This document shows positions 23,047-32,657 of a stretch of DNA of 64,000 nt, one piece after another (positions within the stretch are counted from its first letter, which is position 1; each line of letters starts with the position of its first letter). Source of the DNA: Streptomyces chrestomyceticus JCM 4735. Lineage in GTDB: Bacteria > Actinomycetota > Actinomycetes > Streptomycetales > Streptomycetaceae. The DNA is taken from contig NZ_BHZC01000001.1 in NCBI RefSeq assembly GCF_003865135.1, positions 5,456,001-5,520,000 on the forward strand. The letters are read 5' to 3'. The notes beneath the pieces were generated by a model, which was not told the DNA's origin, made no database searches, and worked only from the letters and a program-made list of their open reading frames with translations. A program made the translations under genes and the position numbers.

Positions 23047-25068
23047 ATGAGTGAGCTGATCACCGCGGAACTGGTCGATCTCGACCTGTCCGCCGAGACC
23101 AAGGAAGCGGCCGCGCGGTCGCTGGCCGAGCGGATGGCCGCGCTCGGCCGGGTCACCGACCTGGCGGGCTTCCTCGCCGACGTGGCCGCGCGCGAGGCCC
23201 AGATGCCGACCGGCCTGGACGGCGGCATCGGCATACCGCACTGCCGCAGCGCGCACGTCACCGAGCCGACGCTCGCCTTCGGGCGCAGCGCCGCCGGGAT
23301 CGACTTCGGCGCGGCGGACGGGCCCGCCGACCTGGTCTTCCTGATCGCGGCCCCGGCGGGCGGCGACGCCGACCACCTGTCGATCCTGTCGACGCTGGCC
23401 CGGCACCTGATGGACGAGGAGTTCACGGGGGCGCTGCGGGCGGCGGACGATCCGGCGGCGGCAGCGGCGCTGATCCGGGGCGACGAGCCGGAGGCCGCGT
23501 CCGATGCCGTACCGGAGGCCGCGTCCGTACCCGCGGCAACCGCTGAGGCGGACCCCGCCCCGGAGGAAACGTCTCCTCCCGCCGCCCCCTTCCGCATCGT
23601 CGCCGTCACCTCCTGCCCCACCGGCATCGCCCACACCTACATGGCCGCCGAAGCGCTGGCCAAGGCGGGCAAGGAGGCCGGGGTCGAACTGGTCGTGGAG
23701 ACGCAGGGGTCGGCCGGGTTCGAGCGGCTGGACCCGGAGGTCGTGGCCACCGCGGACGGCGTGATCTTCGCGCACGACGTGGAGGTACGGGACCGGGCGC
23801 GGTTCGCCGGGAAGCCGACGGTCGACGTCGGGGTGAAGGCGGGCGTCAACCGGCCCGCCGAACTGATCGCCGAGGTACGCGAGAAGGCCGCGCGCGGCGA
23901 CACCACCGCTCCCGCCGCGGCCGGTTCCGCGCCCATGGACCGCGACGGCGAGGCGGGCGACGGCTTCGCCACGCGGCTGCGCAAGTGGCTGATGACCGGC
24001 GTCAGCTACATGGTCCCGTTCGTCGCCGCGGGCGGTCTGCTGATCGCCCTGGGCTTCGCGATCGGCGGGTACGGCATCGACAAGGCGCCGTCCGTCGCCG
24101 AGCACTTCGTGTGGACCGAGGCCGCGAGCTGGGCGGCGCTGCTCTTCCAGATCGGCGGCGTCGCGTTCGGCTTCCTCGTCCCCGTGCTGGCGGGCTTCAT
24201 CGCGTACGGCATGGCCGACCGGCCGGGTCTGGTGCCGGGCTTCGTCGGCGGCGCGATCGCCCTGACCGTCAACGCGGGGTTCCTCGGCGGACTGATCGCC
24301 GGTCTGATCGCGGGCGCGGTGGTGATGGCGGTCCAGCGAGTCGCGGTGCCGCCCGCGCTGCGCGGGATCATGCCGGTCGTCGTCATCCCGCTGCTCTCGT
24401 CGGCGGTCGTCGGCTTCCTGATGTTCCTGGTGGTCGGCAAGCCGATCGCCGCGCTCCAGAAGGCGCTGACCGACTGGCTGAGCGGGCTGTCCGGCGCCAA
24501 CGCCGTCATCCTGGGCGTCATCCTCGGGCTGATGATGACGTTCGACCTCGGCGGCCCGCTCAACAAGGTGGCGTACGCGTTCGCCGTGGGCGGCCTCGCC
24601 AACCCCAACGACGGCAGCCTGAAGGTGATGGCCGCGGCGATGGCGGCCGGCATGGTGCCGCCGCTGGCGATGGCGCTGGCCACGACCGTACGCGGCAAGC
24701 TGTTCACCCGTACCGAGCGGGAGAACGGGAAGGCCGCCTGGGTCCTGGGCGCGTCGTTCATCACCGAGGGCGCGATCCCGTTCGCGGCGGCCGACCCGCT
24801 GCGCGTCATCCCGTCCGCGATGGCGGGCGGCGCGGTGACCGGCGCCCTGTCGATGGCGTTCGGCTGCACGCTCCGGGCCCCGCACGGCGGTGTCTTCGTG
24901 GTGCCGCTGATCGGGCAGCCGCTGCTCTACCTGGTGGCCGTGCTGGCCGGTACGGCGGTCACCGCGGCCTTGGTGATCCTCCTGAAGGGCCTGCGCAAGC
25001 CGGCCGCGCCCGAGGTGGCGGCCGGTCCGGCCCAGGCGCCCGCCGAAAACACCCCGGTGGCGGTCTGA
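23047..25068 (+). CDS. fruA: PTS fructose permease, fused EIIA-EIIB-EIIC
   Basis: The 673-residue protein has three parts. EIIA (about 1-150) carries the phospho-His in G-I-G-I-P-H-C-R. EIIB (about 180-285) carries the phospho-Cys in A-V-T-S-C-P-T-G-I-A-H-T. EIIC (about 305-650) has about nine membrane helices starting M-T-G-V-S-Y-M-V-P-F-V-A-A-G-G. It takes up fructose and releases fructose 1-phosphate for FruK. AAGGAG lies before the ATG at 23047; an in-frame ATG 36 bp upstream lacks a site. The linker between A and B is Ala/Glu/Pro-rich. Confidence 0.93.
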   Translation: MSELITAELVDLDLSAETKEAAARSLAERMAALGRVTDLAGFLADVAAREAQMPTGLDGGIGIPHCRSAHVTEPTLAFGRSAAGIDFGAADGPADLVFLIAAPAGGDADHLSILSTLARHLMDEEFTGALRAADDPAAAAALIRGDEPEAASDAVPEAASVPAATAEADPAPEETSPPAAPFRIVAVTSCPTGIAHTYMAAEALAKAGKEAGVELVVETQGSAGFERLDPEVVATADGVIFAHDVEVRDRARFAGKPTVDVGVKAGVNRPAELIAEVREKAARGDTTAPAAAGSAPMDRDGEAGDGFATRLRKWLMTGVSYMVPFVAAGGLLIALGFAIGGYGIDKAPSVAEHFVWTEAASWAALLFQIGGVAFGFLVPVLAGFIAYGMADRPGLVPGFVGGAIALTVNAGFLGGLIAGLIAGAVVMAVQRVAVPPALRGIMPVVVIPLLSSAVVGFLMFLVVGKPIAALQKALTDWLSGLSGANAVILGVILGLMMTFDLGGPLNKVAYAFAVGGLANPNDGSLKVMAAAMAAGMVPPLAMALATTVRGKLFTRTERENGKAAWVLGASFITEGAIPFAAADPLRVIPSAMAGGAVTGALSMAFGCTLRAPHGGVFVVPLIGQPLLYLVAVLAGTAVTAALVILLKGLRKPAAPEVAAGPAQAPAENTPVAV

Positions 25069-25081
25069 GCGAAACGACGAC

Positions 25082-25106
25082 GGCCGGTCCCCCGAGGGGA
25101 CCGGCC
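25082..25106. terminator. Hairpin between fruA and the L,D-transpeptidase gene
   Basis: GGCCGGTCCCC and GGGGACCGGCC form a perfect 11-bp stem with the loop CGA. The two genes converge here, so it probably serves both. Confidence 0.75.
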
Positions 25107-25130
25107 ACCGTCACTGGTACGTACGCGGAA

Positions 25131-26405
25131 TCAGCCCGCGCTGCCCGCCTGCCACTCGCTCCACGACATGTTCCAGCCGTTGAGGCCGTTGTCCGGCTTC
25201 ACGGTCTTGTCGGGGGAGTTCTTGACGACCACGACGTCACCGATCAGCGAGTTCTCGAAGAACCACTTGCCGGGGGTGTCGCCACCGCCGCCCCGGTTGT
25301 CCTGGAGGCCGACGCAGCCGTGGCTGGTGCCGGCCCTGCCGAAGATCGACGGGCTGCCCCAGTAGTTGCCGTGGATGAACGTGCCGGAGCTGGACAGCCG
25401 CATCGCGTGCGGGACGTCCTTGATGTCGTACTCACCGCCGAAGCCGACCGTCGAGCCGTCCATGCGGGTCTGCGTGAACTTCTCCGAGATGACCATCTGG
25501 CCGTTGTACGTCGGGTTCTTCGCGCTGCCGCCGGAGATCGGTATCGACTTGACCGTCTTGCCGTCCCGGACCACCGTCATGGTCTGGGTGTTCATGTCGA
25601 CGGTCGAGACCTGGGAGCGGCCGACGGTGAAGGACACCGTCTTGGACTGCACACCGGTGATGCCCTGGCCGCCCTTGACCCCGTCCAGGTCGATCTTCAG
25701 CGTGACCTTGGACCCGGCCTTCCAGTACTGCTCCGGGCGGAAGTCGAGCCGCTGGGCGCCGAACCAGTGACCGACCACCTTCTGGCCGCTGCTGGAGGTC
25801 ACCGTGATGTGCGACTGGACGTCCTTCTTGTTGCTGATCGCCTTGTCGAAGGTGAAGGACACCGGCATGCCCACGCCGACGGTCTTGCCGCCGTCGGGCG
25901 TGTAGGAGCCGATGAAGCTGTTCTTCGACGAGACGGTGGTGAAGGTGACGTTCTCGGTGGCGGGCCGGTCCTTGCCGTCCTTGGCGTTGGCCACCAGCTT
26001 GTACTTCGTCCCGCGCTCCAGTTGCGCCGACGGCTTCCAGGACGAACCGTCGGCGGATATCGCGCCCTTGACCGCCGCCCCGTTGTCCGCCTGCACCAGC
26101 TTCACGTCGGTCAGCTTGCCGCCGCTGACCTTCACCCCGGTGTCGTTGATGCTGGCGTCGGTGGCGCCGTTCTTCGAGGTGACCGTGATCTTCGCCTCGG
26201 AGGCGTCCTTGGCGGCCGCGGCGTCCGCGCCCGCCTGCCCCTTGCCGTCGTTGCCGCCCGCCGAGGCGTCACCGCCGCACGCGGACAGGGCCAGGGCCCC
26301 GGCGGTCAGGAGGGAGGCCGCCGCAAGACCGCGACGCAGCCGGCGCTTGGCGCGGGACGGTGCGGGCGGCGCGGTGTTGTCCGGCATTGTCACGGGCTGC
26401 TCCAT
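25131..26405 (-). CDS. Lipoprotein L,D-transpeptidase with Ig-like domains
   Basis: The 424-residue product has a twin-Arg-rich N-terminus, a hydrophobic signal and the lipobox L-S-A-C (Cys near 43). Ig-like domains follow (about 65-270), with K-I-T-V-T-S-K-N-G-A and V-G-M-P-V-S-F-T-F. The YkuD catalytic domain (about 280-400) holds F-I-H-G-N-Y-W-G and T-S-H-G-C-V-G-L-Q with the catalytic Cys. Such enzymes make 3-3 cross-links in peptidoglycan outside the membrane. A CRP-like site lies about 70 bp upstream. Start at 26405 or 26387. Confidence 0.9.
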   Translation of the reverse strand: MEQPVTMPDNTAPPAPSRAKRRLRRGLAAASLLTAGALALSACGGDASAGGNDGKGQAGADAAAAKDASEAKITVTSKNGATDASINDTGVKVSGGKLTDVKLVQADNGAAVKGAISADGSSWKPSAQLERGTKYKLVANAKDGKDRPATENVTFTTVSSKNSFIGSYTPDGGKTVGVGMPVSFTFDKAISNKKDVQSHITVTSSSGQKVVGHWFGAQRLDFRPEQYWKAGSKVTLKIDLDGVKGGQGITGVQSKTVSFTVGRSQVSTVDMNTQTMTVVRDGKTVKSIPISGGSAKNPTYNGQMVISEKFTQTRMDGSTVGFGGEYDIKDVPHAMRLSSSGTFIHGNYWGSPSIFGRAGTSHGCVGLQDNRGGGGDTPGKWFFENSLIGDVVVVKNSPDKTVKPDNGLNGWNMSWSEWQAGSAG

Positions 26406-26475
26406 GCAAGGGTGTTGTCAGTCAGTGCTGGTAAACAGCAACTACGGGCGGGTTTGGTTGCACTCCCCAAACGGT

Positions 26476-26491
26476 TGTGATGAACGTCACA
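26476..26491. promoter_or_regulatory. CRP-type palindrome TGTGA-N6-TCACA
   Basis: TGTGATGAACGTCACA fits the cAMP-receptor-protein consensus exactly and also the Streptomyces form GTG-N6-GNCAC. It lies 71 bp before the L,D-transpeptidase start and overlaps the stop codon of the CoA-transferase gene that lies upstream on the same strand. Confidence 0.6.
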
Positions 26492-27725
26492 CAAGAGGTG
26501 GCAGGGGTGTGTCGTCCGGGCCGGACAGCCAGGCGCGCAGGGGGTCGCCGTGCTCGTCCAGGGCGGGCGGGGCGTGCGGGGCGACGACCGGCGTGGCGGA
26601 CAGCCGCAGCGGGCTGCGCACCTGCGGGGTCCGGCCGGCGCCGACCGGCACGACCGGGTCCAGGCCGAGCCGTTCGGCCAGCGACAGGGCCTCGCCGACG
26701 GAGTTGACCGGCCCGCACGGCACGGACGCGGCGGTCAGCCGCTCGGTCCAGACCGCGGGCGTCTCCGCCGCCAGCCGCTTCTCCAGTTCCCCGACCAGTT
26801 CGACGCGGTGCCGCACCCGGTCCTGATTGCGCGCGAACCGCTCGTCGTCGGCGAGGCCGGGCGCGCCGAGCGCCTGCGCCAGCGCCCGGAACTGCCGGTC
26901 GTTGCCGACCGCGACGGCCAGCGGCTCGCCGTCCCGGCAGGCCAGCGTCTCGTACGGGGCGATGCTCGGGTGCCGGTTGCCCATCGGGCCCGGGTCGCGG
27001 CCGGTGGCCAGGTGCCCGGTCGCCTGGTTGACCAGCGAACCGAGTAGCGTCGACAGCAAGTTGACCTCGACGTGCTGGCCCTGCCCCGTACGGTCGCGGT
27101 GGCGCAGCGCGGCCAGGACGGCGGTGGTGGCGTCCTTCGCGGTCAGCACGTCGACGAGCGCGACGCCCGCCTTCAGGGGTGGGCCGCCGGGTTCGCCGGT
27201 GATGCTCATCAGGCCGCCGACGGCCTGCACGACGAAGTCGTAGCCCGGAAGGCGGGCGCCCTCGCCGGAGCCGAACCCGGTGATCGAGCAGTGCACCAGG
27301 CCCGGGTGGGCGGCGAGGGTGGCCGCCGGGTCCAGCCCGTAGCGGGCGAGCGCGCCGGGCCGGAAGTTCTCGATCAGTACGTCGGCCCGGCGGGCCAGTT
27401 CCCGGGCGGCCGCCGCGTCGCCGGGGTCGGAAAGGTCCAGGGTGAGGCCGCGCTTGGAGCGGTTGGCGGCGTCGAAGTACGCGGCCGTGCCGTCGGCGGA
27501 GAACGGCGGCCCCCAGGAGCGGGTGTCGTCGCCGGAGCCGGGCCGCTCCACCTTGACCACGTCGGCACCCAGGTCGGCCAGTGTGGCGGCGGCCAGCGGG
27601 CCGGCCAGGACACGGCTGAAGTCGGCTACGAGGACGCCTTCCAGGGCCTTGGGGGCGGTGCAGGCCAGGGCTGTCGGGGCGGCGGGCGCCTCCTGGGCGG
27701 TGCGGGGCGCGGTCGGCTGCGGCAC
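26487..27725 (-). CDS. Class III CoA-transferase (CaiB/BaiF family)
   Basis: The 412-residue protein has V-L-V-A-D-F-S-R-V-L-A-G-P near the start, A-D-V-V-K-V-E-R-P-G-S-G-D-D-T-R and S-K-R-G-L-T-L-D-L, hallmarks of the formyl-CoA transferase family. The catalytic Asp is expected in P-G-Y-D-F-V-V-Q-A near residue 155. These enzymes move CoA between carboxylic acids. GTG at 27725 has GAGGAG seven bases upstream and is preferred over the upstream in-frame start at 27761. The acid substrate is unknown. Confidence 0.87.
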   Translation of the reverse strand: MPQPTAPRTAQEAPAAPTALACTAPKALEGVLVADFSRVLAGPLAAATLADLGADVVKVERPGSGDDTRSWGPPFSADGTAAYFDAANRSKRGLTLDLSDPGDAAAARELARRADVLIENFRPGALARYGLDPAATLAAHPGLVHCSITGFGSGEGARLPGYDFVVQAVGGLMSITGEPGGPPLKAGVALVDVLTAKDATTAVLAALRHRDRTGQGQHVEVNLLSTLLGSLVNQATGHLATGRDPGPMGNRHPSIAPYETLACRDGEPLAVAVGNDRQFRALAQALGAPGLADDERFARNQDRVRHRVELVGELEKRLAAETPAVWTERLTAASVPCGPVNSVGEALSLAERLGLDPVVPVGAGRTPQVRSPLRLSATPVVAPHAPPALDEHGDPLRAWLSGPDDTPLPPLV

Positions 27726-28009
27726 GTGCGTACTCCTCGTATCGGGAGGGCGGTGTGCCACATGCTCGTGGACGATCTTGGGGGAGGGGAAGGGGGCGTC
27801 GGCGTGCGGCGGTGTGGGTGAAGCGTGGGGAGGCCGGGCGGGACGTGCGGAAGTGTGCGAACAGTGTGGGAGTTACGTCACGTGTGGGGTGTAAGTCCGT
27901 TGAATCCCCTGACGGAAGTCCCTGACATGGTGTCTACTACTGAAGTCCGCCCGCCGGGGCCCGCACGGGCCCGGAACCGCACCGTCGCGCACCCGACCTG
28001 GAGGACCGC

Positions 28010-28276
28010 ATGCTCCCCTCCGTTCCGCTCCTCCAGCAGATCGGCCTGGCCATCCTGCTCACCGTCACCGTGGGGTGGGCCGTGAGCCAGGCCCGGCTCG
28101 TGCGCCGGCACCGTTTCGGCTCCCCGGCCGGGAACGGCACCAGACCGCTGCTGCGCGCGGTCCCGCGGCAGACCGGCCCGGCCGGGCCGCCGTCCGAGCG
28201 CGTGGAGTTGAGCGCCGCCGAGCGCGAGGCGTTCGCCGGACTCGTACGGCAACTGGACGGCAACGAGCGGCACTGA
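28010..28276 (+). CDS. Small single-helix membrane protein
   Basis: The 88-residue product has one membrane helix near the N-terminus (I-G-L-A-I-L-L-T-V-T-V-G-W-A-V), then a basic region and a C-terminal soluble helix E-L-S-A-A-E-R-E-A-F-A-G-L-V-R-Q-L. GGAGG lies before the ATG. I do not recognise the family; similar short proteins are common in streptomycetes. Confidence 0.6.
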   Translation: MLPSVPLLQQIGLAILLTVTVGWAVSQARLVRRHRFGSPAGNGTRPLLRAVPRQTGPAGPPSERVELSAAEREAFAGLVRQLDGNERH

Positions 28277-28324
28277 GCCGAGCCGTGCGGCGCCGGGCCG
28301 GGCTTCAGCACCCCGGACCCGGCC

Positions 28325-28947
28325 TCAGCGCACCGGCCCCAGCTTCAGCAGCGCCAGCGACGTCAGCATCTGCACCGCCACCGCCACCGCCGCCTTGACG
28401 GTGGACAGATGGTGCTGGCCCCGGATGAGCAGGATGGCCAGCAGATAGCCGAAGCCCCAGGTCGTCCAGGCCACCGCCTGCACGAGCGTCGAGCCGTGCG
28501 GCAGCCAGGTGGCCAGCACCAGCCGCGGCAGGTCGGTGACCCAGAACAGCACGACGAACAGGCTGACCGTCGGCTCGAACCTGCCGTTCCCGCCGATCGT
28601 GCGCGCTATGGCGTGGGTGACCACGCCCAGCGCGAGACTGGCGAGCAGGACGCCCGCCTCCGCGACGGCCGCCAGCTCCAGGGCCTCGCGCTGGTCCATC
28701 GCCCACTGCTTGCGGAAGGCGTCCACCGACACGATGCCGAGGGCGCCGCTGATCAGGCACAGCAGGACGGCCGCACTCCAGGCGCTGCGGTCGCGCGCCT
28801 CGTCCATCACCTCGACGGGCCGGTACCAGAGCCCGAGGAACAGACGGTGCCACCACAGCCGCCGGCGCCGCTTCGGCGGCTGCGGCGGGCCCGGTTTCTT
28901 CTTGGGCGATGGCTGGACGAGCGTGGGGGAGGCGGCGGCACGGACAT
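28325..28947 (-). pseudogene. YIP1-like membrane protein with a probable one-base frameshift near its start
   Basis: The open frame from GTG 28810 to 28325 gives a 161-residue protein with about four to five membrane helices (A-V-L-L-C-L-I-S-G-A-L-G-I-V, A-S-L-A-L-G-V-V-T-H-A-I-A and more). Upstream in the same frame a Pro/Lys-rich stretch and L-W-W-H-R-L-F-L-G-L-W-Y-R-P-V-E lead into the GTG without any start codon. An ATG at 28947 opens the neighbouring frame with M-S-V-P-P-P-P-P; one more base in the run of five at 28925-28929 would join both into a protein of about 207 residues, which resembles YIP1-type proteins. Alternatively the gene simply starts at 28810. Confidence 0.55.
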
Positions 28948-29002
28948 AAGGCCCGTTCTACCACCGGTGTCAGGAGGGCGGCTGCGACGGGTAGGGCGGC
29001 GG

Positions 29003-30241
29003 TTACGGTGACGGGTACGACGACGGGTAGAGGTCGCGGTACGACGGGAAGTGGCCGCCCGGAGTGTCCACCGTCTCCGCCGCCAGTACGCCCTTGACCA
29101 CCGCGCGGGCCAGCACGTCGGCCCCCGCGGCCAGGATCTCGTTGAGGGCGGCGGTCTCGGCGTGCGCCCCGGACGCCGGGCCGGCGGAGGCTTCGGACCA
29201 CGGCGGCCGGTCACCGGTGGCCAGCGCGAAGACCGTGTCGCCGTCGGTGAGCAGGTGTGCCGGGCGGACGGCGCGGGCCAGCCCGTCGTGTCCGATGCCC
29301 GCCAGCTTCTGGGCCTGGGCACGGGTCAGGACCGCGTCGGTCGCGACGACGGCGAGGGTGGTGTTCAGGGGCGGGCGCGCGGAGACGGCCGAACGTCGCT
29401 CGGAAGCGGTACGGGCCTCGGCGAGACGGCGCTGTGCGCGGGCGTGCGCGCCGGGGGAGGGCAGGCCGGAGAGCGCCCCCGGGGTCAGATGTCCGGCACC
29501 GTCTTCGGGCACCGACCGCGCCAACTCCTCGCACACGTCCCCGTACCGCCCGTACAGCACACCGGTACGCGGATCGACCACCGACCCCGCAGCGTTGACG
29601 GCAGCCAGCGCGGCGACCGTGACGCCCGACGGCAGGACCACGCTCGCGGTGCCGACGCCGCCCTTCACGCCGCCGGCCACCGCGCCCGTACCGGCGCCGG
29701 TGTTGCCCTCCCGTACGGGCGCGTTCAGCTCCGTGGTGGCGGCGTCCTCGATGGCGGCGCGGCCCAGCGCGGCGTCCGGGCGGGCGAACCAGTCGCCGCC
29801 GCGCCCCAGGTCGAACAGGGCCGCGGCCGGTACGACGGGGACGACCTGCGCCGGGTCCGGGCCGACGCGGTAGCCGCGGCCCTGCTCCGCCAGCCAGGCC
29901 ACCGCCCCGGAGGCGGCGTCCAGCCCGAAGGCGCTGCCGCCCGTCAGGACGACGGCCTCGATGTGCTGGACGAGATTGCGCGGGTCCAGGGCGTCCGTCT
30001 CCCGGGTGCCGGGGCCGCCGCCGCGCACGTCCACGGCGGCGATCACACCGCCCTCGGGCGCCAGGACGACGGTGGTGCCCGTCAGCCGCCCGTCGCCGAG
30101 GAGCTGCGCGTGGCCGACCCGCAGGCCGGTGACGTCGGTCAACGCGTCACGGGGGCCGGAGCGTTGCGGGGCCTCCTCAGGGGCGGAGAGGGAGACGCGG
30201 GGGGCGGCTTCGTCGTGCGACTTCCGAGGGTCGTCGGCCAT
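29003..30241 (-). CDS. P1-family aminopeptidase (DmpA/ornithine acetyltransferase fold)
   Basis: The 412-residue protein has L-T-D-V-T-G-L-R-V-G-H near residue 35, A-A-V-D-V-R-G-G-G-P-G-T-R-E-T and A-V-V-L-T-G-G-S-A-F-G-L-D-A, which are the family blocks. The probable self-cleavage site is before a Thr in P-P-L-N-T-T-L-A-V-V-A-T-D near residue 300. Members remove N-terminal residues, some specific for D-amino acids or beta-peptides. An insertion rich in Ala and Arg (about 250-285) precedes this site. Physiological substrate unknown. Confidence 0.85.
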   Translation of the reverse strand: MADDPRKSHDEAAPRVSLSAPEEAPQRSGPRDALTDVTGLRVGHAQLLGDGRLTGTTVVLAPEGGVIAAVDVRGGGPGTRETDALDPRNLVQHIEAVVLTGGSAFGLDAASGAVAWLAEQGRGYRVGPDPAQVVPVVPAAALFDLGRGGDWFARPDAALGRAAIEDAATTELNAPVREGNTGAGTGAVAGGVKGGVGTASVVLPSGVTVAALAAVNAAGSVVDPRTGVLYGRYGDVCEELARSVPEDGAGHLTPGALSGLPSPGAHARAQRRLAEARTASERRSAVSARPPLNTTLAVVATDAVLTRAQAQKLAGIGHDGLARAVRPAHLLTDGDTVFALATGDRPPWSEASAGPASGAHAETAALNEILAAGADVLARAVVKGVLAAETVDTPGGHFPSYRDLYPSSYPSP

Positions 30242-30362
30242 GGCACATGCGTACCACGTGTGAAGCCGGGGCGGTACGGGGAGCGGCGGGGCTTTAGGTG
30301 GTGCTTTCGGCGGGCCCCGCCGGGGCCGCTGACGGTGGCCTGCCCGTCCGACGCGGGCGGGG

Positions 30363-31175
30363 TCAGTGGCCCGCCGGGCCCATCACGACGACCGGGTGCT
30401 GTGCCGGGTCCAGGGTGCGCAGCAGCTCCCGCATCACCTCGGGCTTGAGGCTGATGCAGCCCTGCGTGGGCCCGTTGTGGTCGACGTGCAGCCAGACGCC
30501 GCCGCCCTTCGCGGCACCCTGCGGGCGCCGCTGGTCCAGGGGCGAGGAGCCCTTGACCCGGTTGTAGTCGATGGCGATGACGTAGTCGAAGGCGCCGCCC
30601 AGCGGCTCCCCTTCGACGCCGGTGCCGTGCGCGACGAAGCTGTCGTTGCGGTCGTACGGCAGCTTGGTGCCCTCCGGGGGTGCCAGCTTGCCGCCCGCGT
30701 CGCTGAGCGTGAACACGCCCTCGGGCGAGCGCAGGTCGCCGTAGTGGTGGTCCTTGGTCCAGCCGCGGGAGGCGTTGTGCGCCACCCAGCGGGTGCCGGG
30801 CCGCCAGTCCTCCGAGTGCTCGGCGCGGGTGTAGAGCACGACGGAGGAGTCGTGCGCGTCCGGACCCTGGCCCGTGACGACCAGGACCTGCCGGGACTCG
30901 GCGGGGATCTGCTTGCGGGCGGCGTCGCTCAGGCCCGGGATCGTGCGCGGGGCCGGTGCGGTGGTGCCGCCGGTGACGTGGTGCGCGGGGGCGTCCGGTG
31001 CCGACGGGGCCGGGCGGGCCTGGTCGGTGCGGTGGCCGTCGTGGTCGTCACCGGAGGCGGGCCAGGCCCACAGCGCGGTGCCCACGAGGGTGGTCAGGGC
31101 GAGACCGCTCACGGCCTTGCCGCGACGGGTCATCCTTATTCGCGTACCGCCCGGCTGGGCGTGGCGGGCAGCCAT
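30363..31175 (-). CDS. Exported L,D-transpeptidase-family (YkuD-like) protein
   Basis: The 270-residue product has a basic start, then a membrane/signal segment (A-V-S-G-L-A-L-T-T-L-V-G-T-A-L-W-A-W-P-A-S-G). A His/Asp/Pro-rich linker follows, and the catalytic region ends with W-L-H-V-D-H-N-G-P-T-Q-G-C-I-S-L, where Cys is the nucleophile. It resembles the ErfK-like branch that acts on cell wall or is of unknown role. GAGGAG lies ten bases before the ATG at 31175; an in-frame upstream start is not supported. Confidence 0.8.
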   Translation of the reverse strand: MAARHAQPGGTRIRMTRRGKAVSGLALTTLVGTALWAWPASGDDHDGHRTDQARPAPSAPDAPAHHVTGGTTAPAPRTIPGLSDAARKQIPAESRQVLVVTGQGPDAHDSSVVLYTRAEHSEDWRPGTRWVAHNASRGWTKDHHYGDLRSPEGVFTLSDAGGKLAPPEGTKLPYDRNDSFVAHGTGVEGEPLGGAFDYVIAIDYNRVKGSSPLDQRRPQGAAKGGGVWLHVDHNGPTQGCISLKPEVMRELLRTLDPAQHPVVVMGPAGH

Positions 31176-31452
31176 GTCGTGGCGTCTCCTCGCCCGTCGG
31201 CTCTGGCCGGTGGGCTGTCGCAGGTATAAATCGGGCAATCTGCACCCTACACCGTTCAGGGAAATGCTCCGTACCGGTCCTGGTGCTGTTCATGCGTCAG
31301 GAGAGGTCAATGGCCGAAAGAGACAGGCCCTTTGGCCGGAATCACGGGTTCCGTGCGTCTGCTGGTGCGCGGTACGAGCGTACTGACGCGTGGGGACCAA
31401 GAGTCAAGGCCCCAGGACTCAGGGCCCAGGACCCAAGCCCCAGGGCCCTCCG

Positions 31453-32607
31453 TCAGTCGCCCAGCGCCTGCCCCTGCCGCGCGGTCAGCGTCACCCCCAC
31501 CGCGACCGTGAGCGACGCCACCAGCCCGGCCAGCAGCACTGCCGCATGGCCCGCGAACGTGCAGGCCAGGACCAGTACGGAGGACACCGGCAGGACCAGT
31601 TGCTGGGCCAGGCCGCGCTTCTGATGGCGGGAATGGATCAGCCACACGGTGAACATGAACAGCGCGCCGGGGACCGTCACGCACGCCGACGCCGCGAACT
31701 GCGAGAGGTGCGCCTTGCCGACCGACTCCTCCACCGCCACCTCGATGCCCGCGCCGATCGCCGCCGCCGAGCCGAAGATCAGGTAGTGCCCGTAACCCCA
31801 GAGGAACGCCTGGCGGTTGGAGGAGAGGTGCAGGTGGATCGGGACCGCGAAGTAGATCCAGTACGCCGCGAAGATCAGCAGCAGCCCACCCGCCGCGATG
31901 GGCAGCAGATTGCCCAGCTCCTCCTGCTCGTCCACCGCGGACTGCACCGCGATCGTCGCGGCGGAGACCGTCTCGCCGAGCATGATGATGACGAACAGGC
32001 CGTACCGTTCCGCGATGTGGTGCGGATGCCAGGCCGTCTGGTGGTCGCGCTCGGCCACCGTGGGCACCGCCATCTCCGCGACCGCCAGCGCGAGGAACAC
32101 CCACGGCCGTACGCCCTCCGGAGACAGTAGGACGGCCAGCCAGCCGACCTGACACAGCGCCACCCCGGCGGCGTAGCGCAGCGCGGTGGTCCGCTCGGGG
32201 CCGGTGCTGCCGTGCGCGGCCCGCAGCCACTGCGCCACCAGCGCGAGCCGCATCACCAGATAGCCGAACCAGACCACCGCGAAGTCGCCGTCGAACGCGC
32301 GTGGCACCCCAGCCGCCAGGATCAGGACACCCGCCATCTGTACGAGCGTCACCACCCGGTACAGCGCGTCGTCGGTGTCGTACGCGGACGAGAACCACGA
32401 GAAGTTGACCCAGGCCCACCAGATGGCGAAGAAGAGCATCAGGTAGCCGGGGACGCCGTGCCCCGGGTGCCCCTCGGCGAGGGCGTGGACGAGCTGCTTC
32501 CCGGCCTGGGCGACCGCCACGACGAAGCACAGGTCGAAGAAGAGCTCCAGCGGGGTGGCCGCACGGTGCGCCTCGGAGCGGCCGCGGGCTGTCATTCGGG
32601 CCATCAT
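31453..32607 (-). CDS. Low-temperature-requirement A (LtrA) family membrane protein
   Basis: The 384-residue protein begins with A-T-P-L-E-L-F-F-D-L-C-F-V-V-A-V-A-Q, the LtrA signature, and has about twelve membrane helices with F-F-A-I-W-W-A-W-V-N-F-S-W-F and A-E-R-Y-G-L-F-V-I-I-M-L-G-E-T-V. LtrA was named from Listeria growth at low temperature; its biochemical role is not known. The start among ATGs at 32607, 32604 and 32595 is not certain and no ribosome binding site is clear. It follows the toxin-like operon by 50 bp in the same direction. Confidence 0.85.
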   Translation of the reverse strand: MMARMTARGRSEAHRAATPLELFFDLCFVVAVAQAGKQLVHALAEGHPGHGVPGYLMLFFAIWWAWVNFSWFSSAYDTDDALYRVVTLVQMAGVLILAAGVPRAFDGDFAVVWFGYLVMRLALVAQWLRAAHGSTGPERTTALRYAAGVALCQVGWLAVLLSPEGVRPWVFLALAVAEMAVPTVAERDHQTAWHPHHIAERYGLFVIIMLGETVSAATIAVQSAVDEQEELGNLLPIAAGGLLLIFAAYWIYFAVPIHLHLSSNRQAFLWGYGHYLIFGSAAAIGAGIEVAVEESVGKAHLSQFAASACVTVPGALFMFTVWLIHSRHQKRGLAQQLVLPVSSVLVLACTFAGHAAVLLAGLVASLTVAVGVTLTARQGQALGD

Positions 32608-32657
32608 GGTGATCAGTACAGTCCGCTTGGCCGAAAATCGCCATGAGACGCGCGGGG

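Noticed and set aside
22966..24885. 639-residue minus-strand frame opposite fruA
   Set aside because: His/Gln/Arg/Gly-rich, no motifs, antisense to a clear PTS permease.
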